This document shows, piece after piece, positions 46,339-59,780 of a stretch of 64,000 nucleotides of DNA. Under the pieces are notes generated by a model. It searched no databases. It was not told where the DNA came from and saw only the letters and a list, made by a program, of their open reading frames with translations. The position numbers and the translations under genes were made by a program. The stretch is from Gnetum montanum. Its lineage: Eukaryota; Streptophyta; Gnetopsida; Gnetales; Gnetaceae. Position 1 is the first letter of the stretch. Each line of letters opens with the position of its first letter. Location: contig MNCI01038112.1 of NCBI GenBank assembly GCA_015680685.1, positions 68,531 to 132,530 of the forward strand. The letters run 5' to 3'.

Positions 46339-46544
46339 NATATAACCTTTCCCTTGGGAGCCATGAAAATATCAAGCCTGAAAGCCCTGACAAGAGATTA
46401 CTCATCAATGTGCAACAAACAAAACCTTTCCATGAACCAAGAACAACCAGTGCAAATTACACCTCTGATAGTGGACAAACACACTCATTATTTCGTATCT
46501 CTCCCTTTCCATTTAGTCATGGGGGAGATGGCCACCTACGCTAA

Positions 46545-48414
46545 TCATTGAGGCCCTTAGTTCTTTTTAGTTTTTGTTTTACAAATTTCTTTAACTTTTC
46601 TTGTTTTTTTTTACAACATCGTTCGTACTTTTTCTTTTATTTGTATGTGTCTTATCCATTTTGTTAAGTTTGTCACCTAATAAGTGCTCCAGAGATGGTA
46701 TGAACTATTTTCCATTGATCGCTAATGTTTGGTTTTTACCTTTAAGCTATAATGTTGATACTAAGGTATGGTTCTTTTGATATGACAGACAATGAGTCCA
46801 CTTCATCCATACATCCACAAATTTCTATGGTCTCTCTTAGCTTGGGAACTGTACAGTCCCTTTCTTCAAATTAATAAGAACTTTCAATGAATCGGTGACT
46901 GGGCATTTCTTAAACTAAGGAAGGACTCAAAGATTGAAAAGGGTGTGGCTTCAAGGGAACTTGATGCATTTTTGTTGGCTATTCTCTTGGGTGCTTGGAT
47001 GTTTTCTTCTTAAGTTTTCTTGTTGTTTCGCCGTTACCCACTTATCAGGAAGCTAAGTAAATAAAAATAACAAAGTCTTTGCATGGTGTGGTTCTCATGC
47101 AAAAAAAAGAAAAAAAAACAACACACTGTGGGAATTTAAAGCACACCCCTTAAACAAAATAAATATTTGGGCTACAAGCACTGGTTATGGAACTAAAATA
47201 AACATGTTCCCTCTAACTAAAGCCCTTCTCGCTTCCTATCTTCTCATCTTTTGTTTCGTTGGAATGGTGGTGGCTCTTTGGAGAATGCATTCTTGTTACT
47301 TCAAGAGGATAGATTGGCCGAATGCATAAATGCGAAGTTACTGAATGTGGTTGGTTTGAGGCCGGACTTGGAATGGGATCTACTAAGTCACATTAATCAT
47401 TAAAATACACAAGGGGCTGTACATCACCTTATTTTTGAGATTCCATTCCATTCTCCTCTTTCCATCATTCTTCCCCCATTGTTCACCTCATTGTCGGTTG
47501 TATCATTAGTGTATATCTTGGTGGATGCATTATATTCTTTTTGGTAAATTCTTGCGATTAAGAATTTAACTCTTGTTTCCAAATGACATTCCTAGAGCCT
47601 ACGGACTCTTTGAATGTGGGTTTGTCAGGGCATTAAGGGTATGAGCCTGCTTTGGGGAGGATCCACTAGCATTCCTATTTGGTGCACGAGTTAAACTCTT
47701 TCCCTTAACATTTTTGCAATCAACTCTGTTTGTTCATTTCCATCTTGACATCCATTTCATCAACATTATAGTTGTCTCTTTTTCTCTATCTTTCTCGTTC
47801 CTTTTCTTTCTCCATTCTATCGCTACTAGAGGTTTTCTCTTAGTCATGGGGGTCTTGACCCAATTTTTTCGATTTTCTCCTAACCCCTACACCTTCGGTA
47901 ATTACCAATATTATATCTCCAGACCTGTATCAGCCATACCACAACCTAGCCAATGGACCTTTCATTGAAGCAAGATATCAATTGCATTGAAATTCATTTA
48001 CCCTTGCTAATATAAGACTATGTTGTGTGTGTAGATGACAATCATGCAACAACGGATTAGATCTGAAGGGAACACTTGGAATGGATAGGTGCTAAAGTAG
48101 CTATGCAAGGAACGAGATGGATGGTGCACTTACGGCTAGACAACGAAAGTTGCAATCTTGGCGTTGGTAGCAGTAGACTTATTCTCTCTCTTCTCTCTTC
48201 TCTCTTCTCTCTCAGCTGCCAAATAAGGCCTGATGTCAAATGTATAAGGTGTTCACTCTTGTTGTCATGAACACCAATTTTGTCATGTCTTGTAATGATA
48301 ATCTGTTCACATGTCATCCCATTCACCATTAGTTCCATTTCAATCAATAATCCCATACCTTACCAATATCTTGTAAGAAACTTGAGGACGAGTTTTTATT
48401 CAGTCATGGGGGTA
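46545..48414 (+). other. C1 3' untranslated region and polypurine tract
   Basis: Non-coding and collinear with B1 and A1. A CT-rich microsatellite lies at 48183-48213. The tract CAGTCATGGGGGTA ends at 48414. Confidence 0.75.
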
Positions 48415-49244
48415 TGATGGGACACGATATCGCATGGGCCACGATATTGCGTATGCGATATTGCATCCCACGCGATATCGTGTCGTTCCCTGCGATATCG
48501 CGATGCGCCGCCAAGTCTATAAATAAGAGGCGGCTCTCCATTGTTTCCCATCTAGGCCTAGACCGTAGTGAAACTCTGGCAGTTTTACCTCTCCAGAGAT
48601 AGAATAATTTCCATGTGCCCGCAGTAGAAGCTCCAAAGTGAACGGATCTTTATTTGAGCAAATATTGTACCTGAACACAAGTTTGTGTACGGAAATAAAG
48701 ACGAACTTCTTGGATAAACCTTGTAGTGCATGGACTAAGCTAAATAGGACTTTATTTATTGTTATTTATTGTTTATCATTTAAATGCTTTATTAGTTCAT
48801 TAAATCTCTCTCAACCCTTCTCTCCTAATTAAGTGCATCTAGTACGACCGCTTCGAGCACGTGCGTTACACTTGGTAATCCCATCAACGAATAGTGTTTG
48901 GTAAGCCCAAAGGTTGCATTGGTTCAGGGTGTGAACGGTAAGTGGGAACGGATACTGATGCTAGGTTAATTCAAGCTTAGTTAGTTAGTTAAAGTTAGTT
49001 AATTAGTCTTTTCACCCTTCACCTCATTAGCATAGGAGATAAAACAGAAAAGATATAAAAATCACATACCTCAGACTTACTTAACCATACAACCATGACA
49101 AATACAAGTCTGGGAAGACAACGAACGATTAACCTTAAGTGTTCCATAAGGCGTGTAGGCACTTAGTCTGCGGAGTTCAACCCGATCGTGCGTGTAACGC
49201 TCATATTCGTATGGTTGAGTGTAGGGGTACCTCGCCACTCATCA
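48415..49244 (+). repeat. C1 3' LTR (830 bp)
   Basis: It starts TGATGGGACACGATATCGC and ends GCCACTCATCA, with TATAAATA at 48518-48525. It has five GATAT(C/T)G words in the U3 and an AATAAAG signal after GTGTACGGA. This copy shows the undisturbed LTR order. Confidence 0.92.
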
Positions 49245-49249
49245 AAAGT

Positions 49250-51437
49250 CAAGGGTCTTCATTCCCAAGATGTTGCCATTACTTTAGAGGTCCAAACCTT
49301 ACTTTGCTTCTAGGAAATGCGTTGAATATGGAGGTGAAATGGGCTATTACTATTCTCTTCAAATTGTCACTCATATGTTTCTTTTTTTACACATACGGGT
49401 TTTTTTAAAATCCTTTGTTAATTATCTTTTACTAAGGATTTATCTTACTTTTTAGATATTCATGTAAGTTACTAATTATGTTTGCATTGTCTATTTTGTG
49501 TTTTACATTATATTGTTTTACTAGTTTTATTTTTTCTGGTGTCAAAGGAAGAGAGAAAACAAAAAGGACGTTGGAAACTTAAACACACACAAAGAGAAGG
49601 GTAGGAGATAGAGTAATGAAATAACAAGAAAGGGGAGGAATGGAGGGAGAGAAGAGCTGTGCTATTTCAACTTTTCAATAATTTTTCAAGAAACTCTAAC
49701 TGTTCTTATTCATAATGATTCTTCTATTCTAATTTTCTCTCCTATACTATTTATTTATTCCATTGTAATTTGGAAGAAATATGCTCTTCAAGGATCCTTT
49801 TCATTGAGGAACTCTTGCACTTGTTATCTTATGTTAGAGGCATCCATGCTTGATGTCTATGGAATCTTCATGAACTCAACTTAAGATAAGTTCTCATATT
49901 ATGATTTTACATTTAAATATTTAAATATTTTTTATTTTATAACTCTAGTTTAATATGATATCTATAGGGTTCTAGATTTTAAAATTTTGATATAATAGTT
50001 ATTATGTTTTCTTTTATCATATTGATAAAGTACTTGTTTCATTTGGTATTTCTAAATTTTAAATTTTTGAAATTTAGATATCAAATTGTCATACCTTCTT
50101 TTGTCATTTTTAAATATTTTTCTTAAATATTCATGCAATTTAATGTTTTCATATTTTTTGTGAAATATTATAGCTTCCATTTTTACTATTCCTAATATAT
50201 ATTCCTAGAACATAATAGTTTAAAGTCTTTAACTCAATACAAGAGTACCTAGCAGTACATGTATCTACCCTGATAGAACAACTCGATTCATCTGTATAGG
50301 TTCAAGCTAACTTTTTGAAATCCTACAAGCATAGTAATACAACTAATAACTTTCATGAGGGTTTTTATTATAGAATAGAGGCTTGAAAAGAGAAGTCCAA
50401 GATCAAGAAGGGAAAGTGAGGATCCAATTTACTAAAATTGACCTTAATTCACTCTACCACTTTGACTATTCCCAAGCTGTCATACCCATGTAAAAGACAC
50501 CCGAGGCTGCAGTTTCTTAAATTGTGTTTTAAAAGTGTTGATTAATGATTTGGTATGCAACTAAATTTATGCATTAAAAAATCTATATGAGGCTTTTAGC
50601 ATTCTTAAATTTTTATTTTTTTAATATGAAAGTAGAGAAATGCCCATATTTTTAATGGTCAACGGGTTTCTCTTTCCACAGAAGTTATTTAATTTTCGTT
50701 GTTTCATTCTGTCCGTTTTCAAAGGGGCGAAAACTTAAGCTACTACACAAGATTCAATATTGGTAATTCTAGAATGGGTAAGGTTTGACGTAAAGATGCT
50801 AATTGTAGTGGCTTCATGGTGTTAGCGTTGCTATCCCTCCTTTTATGGATGATGCTTCAAGGTGAAAGATTTTTCTGAGCACAGTTTTTAAGTTGTCTGC
50901 CCATTACTTTGGTTATTTTAGAAAGCTTTACTCTGTATAACTTCTTTTTAAGATTTAAAAGTACTTACCAAACCCCATAACCCAAAAAATTTAGGATGGA
51001 CCCCAAATAATTTAACTGTAAGTATCCCATGGTAACATGGTACATGACACAATGAGCAAGTCATTTAAACCACTTATCTCGGCTTTTATATAAGCATTTG
51101 GATCTCACACGAAACCAGCTGCACTACCATCACAAGGTTGAATTGAGAGTCTGTAATCAAGAGTCTAGTCCTCAGATCTTTCGATACGGTCTGTTATAAT
51201 CTAATGGGTATCTTCCAAGATCATAAACCATCATCAATATCCTCAAAAGAATTAAGGACCAAGCAGAATTAACCATTTAAGAGTTTCGGACTAATTGTTA
51301 CTGTAGCAGAAGCGCAGAACAGGGCCTACCGCAAATTCTACAAGGGATAGATATCAGTGATCATCTGCCTTTAAAAAAGCATGAATTCTTTAAAAACTAT
51401 GATCTTAACCCACATTAATAAAATGAGATCGTGGCAT
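49250..51437. other. Spacer, no gene
   Basis: AT-rich DNA. A short GTAAAAGACACCCGAGG segment near 50492 resembles the LINE fragment at 7680, but is too short to call. Confidence 0.45.
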
Positions 51438-54400
51438 TCAAGTGCTAAATTTAACAATTGGATTCGCAGGCTTCTGCTCTAAATGTAGCTTCCTGCAATC
51501 AGCCCTCCTACCCAAGATCCAAAGTTTGGCATACAGAGCCCACTTTCTAAGCACATGCATCCAGTGAAATTCAATCTTGCTAGCAATCATTTGATCATCG
51601 ACGGTGCTTAAATCTGAAGGCCTGTCAGTTTATATAGACGTTAGAACAAATTTCATTGATCGTCTTCATAAACCAAAAATTTATCTAAAACCTTCATGAC
51701 AACAATCCTAATAGTTTCACCAAAAGCTTCCTCAAAAGAACATAAGTATAATGACTCTGCAATGCATCAAATGATAGAATGCATAATTGAAGACAAAACA
51801 AGCAAAAACTTTACATTTGAAGTCGCCAGAAAAGTTATACTGCATGTAAGCATTAAAATGCCACCAAAATAAAATGCGTAGTTTGCTTCAGGTATATGAA
51901 ATATAAGTATGAAATTGTTCATATACCTTCTTTTTATTACTACAGCTTTTCCCTTCTTTTTACTATGATGCAGAGTCTTTTCTCTGTTCACAGGAGCAAT
52001 ATAACGTTCAAAGAAAAGCTGTGCATCAGAAAGCAAATTCTTTAGCATGCTGGAGAAAAGTATAATAAGAGCAGCTACTGTTAAACCAAATCTTAAACTT
52101 TCAACACAACCAACAAAATAAAAATAAAATAAAATAAGAGCACATCTTATAAGACTTTGAAAATGATTAAATACTGGCAATGCAATCTTAATTGCACATA
52201 TCAGTGAAAGAAGTTTAATCTCTCTGTGCAAAGTACACAAAAGAAAGGTAAAGAAGCACATTTGCATCAGAACAAGATGCATCAAAAAGAAAGGAACGGA
52301 AGAAACTGACATAAGTTTCAGTATGTTCCACCACTAGGATGGAAGCCAATTCTATGAGAACAAGTAAAAACCTTTGTTTTTATAGGGAAAAGCGGTAATT
52401 AAAGTGATAAAAAAGCAGGCCAAGCGTTACATCAGCATGAAACCTCCACAAAGGGAGACCAAGATGTCCATAGCCATGAAAAGCTTACTTTGAGCTATCA
52501 AGCCTACAACCCCAATACCCAGGGTGGGAAAACAAAAAACCATCGCTACCATCATTCAAAGGACAACAAAATGTTGCATGCAGCCAACCTTTATTAATAC
52601 ATAGAGAATGCAGTCAAAATAGTGACATAAAACAAATCCTTTTCCTCTTTAAGAGCCAGAGCAAAAGAACATGCTCAAGCCATTAGACATATGAGATAGC
52701 TTAAACCCAAGCTGAAGCAACATACCTTTTACATCTTTCTCAATTTAAGAATTTAAATATAGAAGGATACTTTCCTGACAGCCAACAGTTTTCTGTTTAC
52801 TACAAACAATGACAAATGGAATCAAACAGACGCGTATAATGTAAAATTATCAATGTAGACGCCTGCCTCATCTTCTTGACTTTTGTACAGTCATGTATAA
52901 CTGAATTGTTGAAAACTACATACTTCCAGCAATCCTCATTAGGTTCAGTGAATCTAGGGCATTCATATGCTCTAAAGATTAACGTAAATATGACCTAGCA
53001 CTATGTAATTTGATAATCAAAACACAACACAGCATTAGTTAGGGCTAGAAGCTCATTATTCATAGCTAAACTATAAGTCAATCTAAGACAGTGAAGACAG
53101 GCTTCTAAGCTGGGATAGCTGCAAATGATCTAGGGATAATTGCATGTTGCAAATAATCCATGTCGATCTAAGGCATCAAAAGAATCATGATTGCATCTAA
53201 AGCCCATTAAAAAGCTACCTCAAAATGGTTCTCCACTTTCCAACAAGCAATAAGGTGTTGTCATTTGGAGTGATGGTAAGCTACTCATTTCTCAATTCAA
53301 ATACCTAGATTTAAGCCTGTGCACAGCCACTTGAAGAGGTTAGGCTTTCACTCATCTAAACAACCCTCCTGGGACCCTACTTAATAGGATGAGCACTGTG
53401 TATCCCAGGATATGATCCTTTTTAACAAGGTATTAGTCCCAATGCTTCCATCCACTTCCTTTCAATTGTGAGCATCACTTTCATACTTTCAATGTGATGG
53501 GATCATATTAAAAAATAACGAGTATATTGGAGAATAAGAATGTGAATAAGAAAATTAGAAATGGACAGGATGTCTTCTATGCCTATAATACTCATCCTAC
53601 TCCTTAAAGATTCAACTCCTGTAATGAATACATATATCCATCAATATTTCTGGATCATCTAGCAATTTTTATGCCTTGGCCAGACTTCATGTCAGAGACG
53701 CTTTTGCATCAGCGTGTTAGCACAACGGTTGCTAGGGTTCTACACGTATGATTTTTGTAATATGTATTCCCATCCAATAATTAATAAAGCTCTTATCTTT
53801 CCCAAACGTGAAGTTAGCAGTTGGCAGAGTGTTAAAATCACATCACTCTGCTGTCTTTCTACTCCTCTATGCTGTCTTTCTACTACTTTGTTCTTATATT
53901 TCAATTTTGTGTTCAATATTTTGCATCCTTCTGTAATTTTAGAACTCCAAATACCCCAAAATATTGTAACTATAGAGATGATGCCTTAAGTGTGACTTGA
54001 ACTGATAACCTATCACCCTGACAACATATTGCCTGTAAATCCTTGGCAGACAATGAACTATCCTTAAGCTACCTCTCAATCTGTTGTAAGAAACAGTACT
54101 ATGATTTTCCCATAGCAAATGCTGTGGAGGAATGAAGTATGCATTCATTACAGAGCCAAAACAAATTACCAGGGCATCACATTCCTAGCATCCAGATGAT
54201 TTTACAAGAGAAATACCAGTTAGTGTCCACACTGATACAAGATAGACATGGGAGAAAAGTGATGATCTGGTTATAACCGTAGTAAATAATCAGTTAAAGA
54301 TTACACGCACGCATGCTACCAAAAGCACTTAAATTTAAACATAACAGTAATATTGCCGTGAGCTGTATTTGATTCCACATTCTTATGTTGGAACTTGTTG

Positions 54401-57027
54401 CATGACGTGTCCAAAGGAAATACCACTGACTAATAAATCCTCAATCGTAGTTCAAGCTCTAAACCTAATGGTTAACTTTGTTTAACCTTGTGCTGTGACC
54501 TGGCCACAATAGAACCAAGGTTGTCTGTTTGCTATAAAAACAAAAATTTAGAAAAAAAAAAGAAAAAAACGTGATGACTAACAAACCAATGGGCTACCAC
54601 CGCATTAACCAATTTCATGGTATGGTAGTGGAATTGTTACACTAGTTGCACAGAAACATCAAATCTTTTTACCGAACTCATGAAATCAAATTATTATGGC
54701 TTTTTTAGTGATACTCCTTCAATATACTATCGTTGTGAAATTGAAGGAGACTTTTTCAACATAGTAATACAACACTGCAATTTGTGAATTGTAAAAGTAT
54801 ACATATTTCTACTATGCAGCACCCATCTTGTATCTTGAAATGCATTAGCTTGGTTTGCAATTCAACTCATTCCCCAGATAATCAGCACACTGCACCAGTG
54901 TTGTATGGCTATATTCTCACAAAACTGTTAGAGGTGATCTTTAGCATAACCCAAACAAAGAAATTTTCAACGTAATTACAATAAATTTAAAAATATATTG
55001 TCTCTAGAAAACTTCTTGAAGGAACAGCACATATAAAATGTATATGCAGCATCATCAAGCTAACCAATGAAAAATTTGTTAGGCCTATGAGCGTGCACAC
55101 ACCTTAGAAAATGAGTTTCAAAAAGGCTATAGCTCAAATACTTTTTCAATTTGACTTAGAACAGCTAAAAGTACAACTAATTTTATAGATCTGACAGCTC
55201 TCTCCCAAACAGGCTAAAAACCTGCGTTCAAGAATAAAGTGCCATGCAGTGAAAATGTAACATAGGCCTCTAAAGCTCACAGATCATGATAGTTATCTGC
55301 GGCAAAGTGCCTAAGGATTCAGATCCAGCTATAACTACATAAACTATCAGCCAACAGAGTTTTCAAATCGAGAACGGCCTCCAACCTTTTCAATCTTGAA
55401 ATGAAGTGCATCACCATCTTTTCAAACACTTTGAGATTTGATCTTTGACGAGAATCATAGAAAAATAGAGATCCAAGCCTCTACAATGTAGTTTTCTAGA
55501 AATAGATTTTGTCAAAAACATAATCAGAACAAGGATTTGGGAAAAAAATTATCACAAAAAAATCACACCTTATTTCAGAACCTCAACTCATATTATAAAA
55601 ACAGCTAACAAATTCACCCTGTTGAAAACAGAGAAACCAGAGTGAAAGTATGATAAACTAGTAAAACTTGGAAACAGAGTAAAGATTGTCTCTACTCTCT
55701 ACCATAAAAGAACAGGCAACGTCCTTGATGTACTTAGAAGCAAGTCCAAATAGGATACCCACGCTGTCCCAAAATTACTAAACCAAGTGAAGGTTCTACC
55801 TTCGTGGAAGAATTACTTTTTCATGAATTAAACTTTATGAACTGTCATGCAGGCATCTAATAAAGCTTAAGAAACTTAGATTTAGGATTTTTACCGAAAT
55901 ATTCATAAAATTCAATTTAGCCATTTTGGCTTAATGACAAAAGGATGTCAAGAAGCTGGTCAAAACTGTCACTAAGACTTGGCAAAACTTTCTATTGCAC
56001 ATTCAAAAGAAGACCGCATGAGAAAGACATGGAAGTGATCCACAATGTCAATCTCATATGAAAACTCTCAATGTGTATGTAGACATGGTGACAGTAAACT
56101 TCGTGAAACTCACATATAGAGGATTCTGGCGAAGGTCGATACATGTTGGGCAAAAAATTGATTAATGGTAACTTATGAAGTGGGATGAAGCATGAGCATT
56201 AAAAAAGGAGAAAAGGTCGGAAACAAATCATACTGCATTAAGATTTGCGTACCCAGTAAATGATTCTATGATTCTCTGAAGAGAAACCAATATTCTAAAA
56301 CTTGAGACCGCCTATAATCATAACGACCTAATATTTGAATCTTGAGAAAAATTTTGCAGCAAGGCCGAATAAGTAACTCTATATGTCTCTAACATTTAGT
56401 ATGATTTAGATTCTGTCCGCTGCTTGAGAATTCATTCATACGTAATTACCAATTATGTAATCGAAAGGCATGCTCAAGCGCATTGAAAAAGTAACAAAAC
56501 AAAAAACCCTTTTCAAAAGAAATATGCGCATACCTGATCACCATCTTTAATGCCAAAGCTACTGAGCATCAGGTGGTCATCAACAAGCTTATTATCTTCA
56601 TAAGTCAAACAAAAGTTCCCCCAAACATGACTCCTGCAATATAATAATAATCAATTCCTGACTCCCAATTCAGAAACCGTTCCCTCTATTAAAATATAGC
56701 ATCATCCCATGATTTTACCAAGAAATACTGTAATCCCCATCTCTCCGAGAGCCCTCAAACATGCTCTGAATGTTTGATTTAAGGTCATGAACAGTGGCAG
56801 TTCCTCTGACTCTCAACTCTGCAAGTTAACCACAAAATTTTAAGTTTGAAATCAAACAGCAGTTGCAAGAGCCATGAAACCTGCAGCTCAAAAACCCATG
56901 TGGGTAGCTCACCGAATGATGTCTGGTCCAGTTTGCAGATGCATAGGCTCATGAAATCGGCTGTTGCAGATGACTCCCTGCATAACAGAGGCAGATCATC
57001 CCCTGCTCCAAAAAGTGCAGCTTCCAT
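51438..57027 (-). CDS. SNRNP25: U11/U12 snRNP 25 kDa protein, minor spliceosome
   Basis: Five exons join in frame to 196 codons: 57027-56913, 56818-56719, 56633-56534, 52018-51927 and 51621-51438 (591 bp with TGA). All introns are GT-AG (94, 85, 4515 and 305 bp). The product has an N-terminal acidic part (MEAALFGAGDDLPLLC). A ubiquitin-like fold follows: FELRVRGTATVHDLKSNI, then ISWSHVWGNFCL, then NKLVDD and FGIKDGDQLFF. The ISW..VW......KL.D...L..(Y/F)GI...D pattern matches human and plant U11/U12-25K, which sits in the U11/U12 di-snRNP that recognises minor introns in the nucleus. A basic KKKGKAVVIKRR stretch follows. The last exon (WMHVLRKWALYAKLW) is less certain by homology but has perfect phase. 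ATG 57027 is the first Met after a stop. Confidence 0.85.
52019..56533 (-). other. Long third intron of the U11/U12-25K gene
   Basis: The 4515 bp intron has donor GTATGC and acceptor TGCACAG. I recognise no complete mobile element inside it. An alternative terminal exon at 55417-55319 (acceptor GAAAAG, stop TGA) would also be in phase, but matches the family poorly. Confidence 0.7.
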
Positions 57028-58879
57028 GGGCTTTCTTGTTGATCCTATGATTCCTACCAGTCTTCACATGACCAATCTATCTCTCAGGCATAGACTTCAA
57101 ACAAAAGAAAACAAAAAACAGTACCATTCAAACTTATCAGGTGTGACTGTAACTGTAAGCATGCCGACTGTCAGTTCACTGCCACAGATAACCCACAAGC
57201 CACAGCTCTAGCATGAATTTCTCTGCTTCCAGATGAGCATTGTGTCACGGGAAAAGTAATATCCAGTGGACCCAAAAGCGGACATAGAAAAATCCTGTTA
57301 TGGGCACAAAACAGACGCTTCATCTCTGCAAAATCTGTTGTCTCCTTTTCTAATCTGTCTGCATCCATCACATCTGAACATATGCTTTTCTTGCAGTGAA
57401 CGCTTAAACGGTAATTATTCTATGCTTAACCCCTTTTCTATTCCAACCTTTCTCTCAGACAGTGAGTAATCTCTTTAGCTAGCTTTTACAGGCCGAAGAG
57501 GTGCTTTGCTTATGGACTGACGGCTGTTACCATGGTGACCAAGCCAGGGTTTTCAAGCGATTCCACAGCTTTTTGAAATAACATTTCCATGAAAGAGAAG
57601 TATGCCCAGTTAAATAAAATATTCTATTGACGGATTTTTATCTTGTCGGTCCCGCTTTTCGTCGCAATCAACCGTTATTATTACTTATCATGTCTGTTCA
57701 TGTCACAATCCTACTTCGAAAGGCTATAGTGGTGGACATTCCTTGAAACTGAAGCTCAAATTTTTACTTGCGTCCATTCAGAATTTCTTTTTTAGAGATT
57801 TTTTTTTAAAAAAATTTAACTCAGTAATGTTGTTGGCATAAAAGGATCATGATGACCATGAGTTTCTAAGAAGCTGCAGTTCTTCTGTAGCAGGGTACCA
57901 TAATAGTATGCTTTTACTCAAAGTAAAGATTTGATTCGCACAGCTTTGGCACGTCCAGCCTTGGAAAAGAAAAGTTAAAACAACATATCGAACAGTACCA
58001 TGGTTCCGTATTCTAAAAATAAAAATAAAAATAAAAAACACGTAGCATCGATGAAATTTGAGAACTTTCAAAACCAATTAAGATGCTCTTCTGGGCCAAC
58101 TTTGATTGGGATATGATTTACCTTACACTTTGAATTCACGCTTTCCCATGTTCGTTGTACGGCGAAAGTTGGACGTGAGCATATGAATGGCATACGGGAA
58201 AAATAATTATAACCTTGGCTCCGACATTTTGTACATTTTACCAATAAATGCTTCCGTTGCCTCTTTTAAATTATCTCGGTTGCAGTAATTTTATCCAAAA
58301 TAGCTTCTTAAAAAGTTATATTTTAGATAATAGTTGAATTTATAAAAATTAAAATAAAAATACTTGAAATGGAAAACGCGCTAGCGAACCCGACTTTGTT
58401 CAATTAATGTAATTTATGTTTGTTATAATTTTATAAGGATGTTAAACTTTTTGTTTGGTTGATTTTCTAAGCCTTTGCCACATGCATTTTGCTATGCAAC
58501 TTCAACATGAAAGTTTGAAAATTTGTTACCATATCAATGTTTTTTTCTTTCTTTTTTTTTTAGATTTTGTTTATCACTAACACTATCTTCAAATAGATTC
58601 CATGATAAAAAAAAATCACTCTTACGGTGCTTGCTTGGAAACTTTAAAAAGTGAAAAAAAAATTTAAATTATAAAATATTGTTTTATGATATGTTTGAAT
58701 CATATTGGATGTTAGTTTTGTTATACTTCGTATTTATTATTTAAAATTATGCAAGATCTTATACCTCATGAATTTTGATTTCACTGGTCAAATTCAATTT
58801 TTCTAATTAAATTAGTTATTGTGTTTAAGAGTTCATCAAAAATTTTCAAAAGCACAAAGTTGCAAGCTAACATTTCAAG
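57028..58879. other. 5' flank of U11/U12-25K gene and spacer
   Basis: No further coding region is supported. The leader and promoter of the gene should lie in the first few hundred bases, but no clear TATA box stands out. Runs of A/T follow after 57780. Confidence 0.4.
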
Positions 58880-58925
58880 TATGGAAAGTTGGGACAAGGC
58901 TAGGATGACAATGATGATGAGAACT
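58880..58925 (+). mobile_element. RTE-type LINE 3' tail
   Basis: GTTGGGACAAGGCTAGGATG followed by GAT-rich sequence matches the terminal motif seen at 7920 and typical of plant RTE elements. The 5' part is unrecognisable. Confidence 0.5.
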
Positions 58926-59384
58926 TATTACTTTTAAGAAGATTGCCTTTTGACAAGTTTTACTGGGCATGCATTGTTATACATCAACACATTGCTTTTT
59001 AGATAGTATTTACATGTAATGGATCATGTTAATGCATGTACATTGATGTTTGATTGAGCATGTCAATCAATGTATGTCCCCACATATGCATTTATATATC
59101 TAAGTTATGACAATATCTTCTAATTTATCTTTTTGACAAAGTGTTATCTTAAATCTTCTTTACCAATATTTCTCATTCTAGTTTATCTTTTTTAGCATTT
59201 CTACTTTAATAACCATCTTAATTTATCTTTCTTAGAAATTCTCACTTTAAATACTACCTTAACCCATCTTTTCCAAAGCTTATTCTTTGAATGTCATCTT
59301 AGATGATCATTTCCAAATCTATATCACTATCCTAGGAAAACCACCAAATGGACTTTAAAAATGATGAAAGATTATTTGAAGAAA

Positions 59385-59492
59385 TTGCAAATAAACAAAG
59401 ATCTAGCTCTCCATAGAGGTGAATGATAAAAAAGAAATAATATAGCCATCCCTATTTTGTTGAGACAAGGCTAGAATGATGATGAATTTTTA
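59385..59492 (+). mobile_element. RTE-type LINE 3' tail
   Basis: ATATAGCCATCCCTATTTTG and GTTGAGACAAGGCTAGAATG followed by ATGATGA form the standard RTE 3' end. The copy is 5'-truncated. Confidence 0.6.
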
Positions 59493-59780
59493 ATTATCAT
59501 TTTAAATCATCCTTATAATAATGATGTCTCTCATCACTTCCTCATGATTAACAAAAAAGTCATTTTTAAGTTATAAACATCAACAATTCTTAATCAGTTG
59601 TTCACTTTAATAACAAAAAATGAATTGATACAATGTTTACAAAATTAGATCATTATATCATACTAATAATCTTGAAATTAACTTGAAAATTTTCAATAAA
59701 ATTATAAACTCTTCAACTTTATATGATTTTCACTCACCTGATGATGTGTTTTCCTTCCTTTAGATGAATGATATGGTTTC

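Larger units (their letters stand above)
43841..46544 (+). pseudogene. C1 pol: reverse transcriptase, RNase H, integrase end
   Basis: The frame reads ELTGIDPRICQHRIYM (44025), SEWVSPLVIVPKKEGKWRA near 44197, FLDGYSGYNQI near 44358, FTSPWGTFAYKQIPFGLCNA near 44422, then FMDEFSTYG near 44550, where the catalytic F/YxDD has Glu for the second Asp. It continues with VQEGIVLGHKISQLGIEVD and RSFLGHTGYYRRFIENFSKI. RNase H begins with FHIMTDASNYALGVVL near 44985, just before the gap 45047-46010. After the gap, ELVYGKLPKLSIQTQL and VRYQPGDKVLYWNP are the integrase C-terminal part. Several stops occur (for example near 44092 and 44622). The end is SHGGDGHLR at 46544. Confidence 0.85.
39690..49244 (+). 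mobile_element. C1: Ty3/gypsy element with pol
   Basis: LTRs 39690-40418 and 48415-49244 are bounded by a perfect target duplication AAAGT (39685-39689 and 49245-49249). Inside are a tRNA-Asp primer site, gag, protease, reverse transcriptase, the start of RNase H, a 964 N gap, the integrase C-terminus and a 1.9 kb 3' region. Protease sequence, primer site and domain order place it in the Athila/Tat side of Ty3/gypsy; the exact lineage is not certain. Stops and frameshifts in every gene make it inactive. Confidence 0.92.

Noticed and set aside
51767-52312. Minus-strand 181-codon ORF as a membrane protein
   Set aside because: Only its middle part (51927-52018) is an exon of the U11/U12-25K gene; the hydrophobic flanks are intron sequence.
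55319-55417. Alternative last exon of the U11/U12-25K gene
   Set aside because: It is in phase, but the 52018-51927 exon (LFFERYI, basic tail) fits the family much better.
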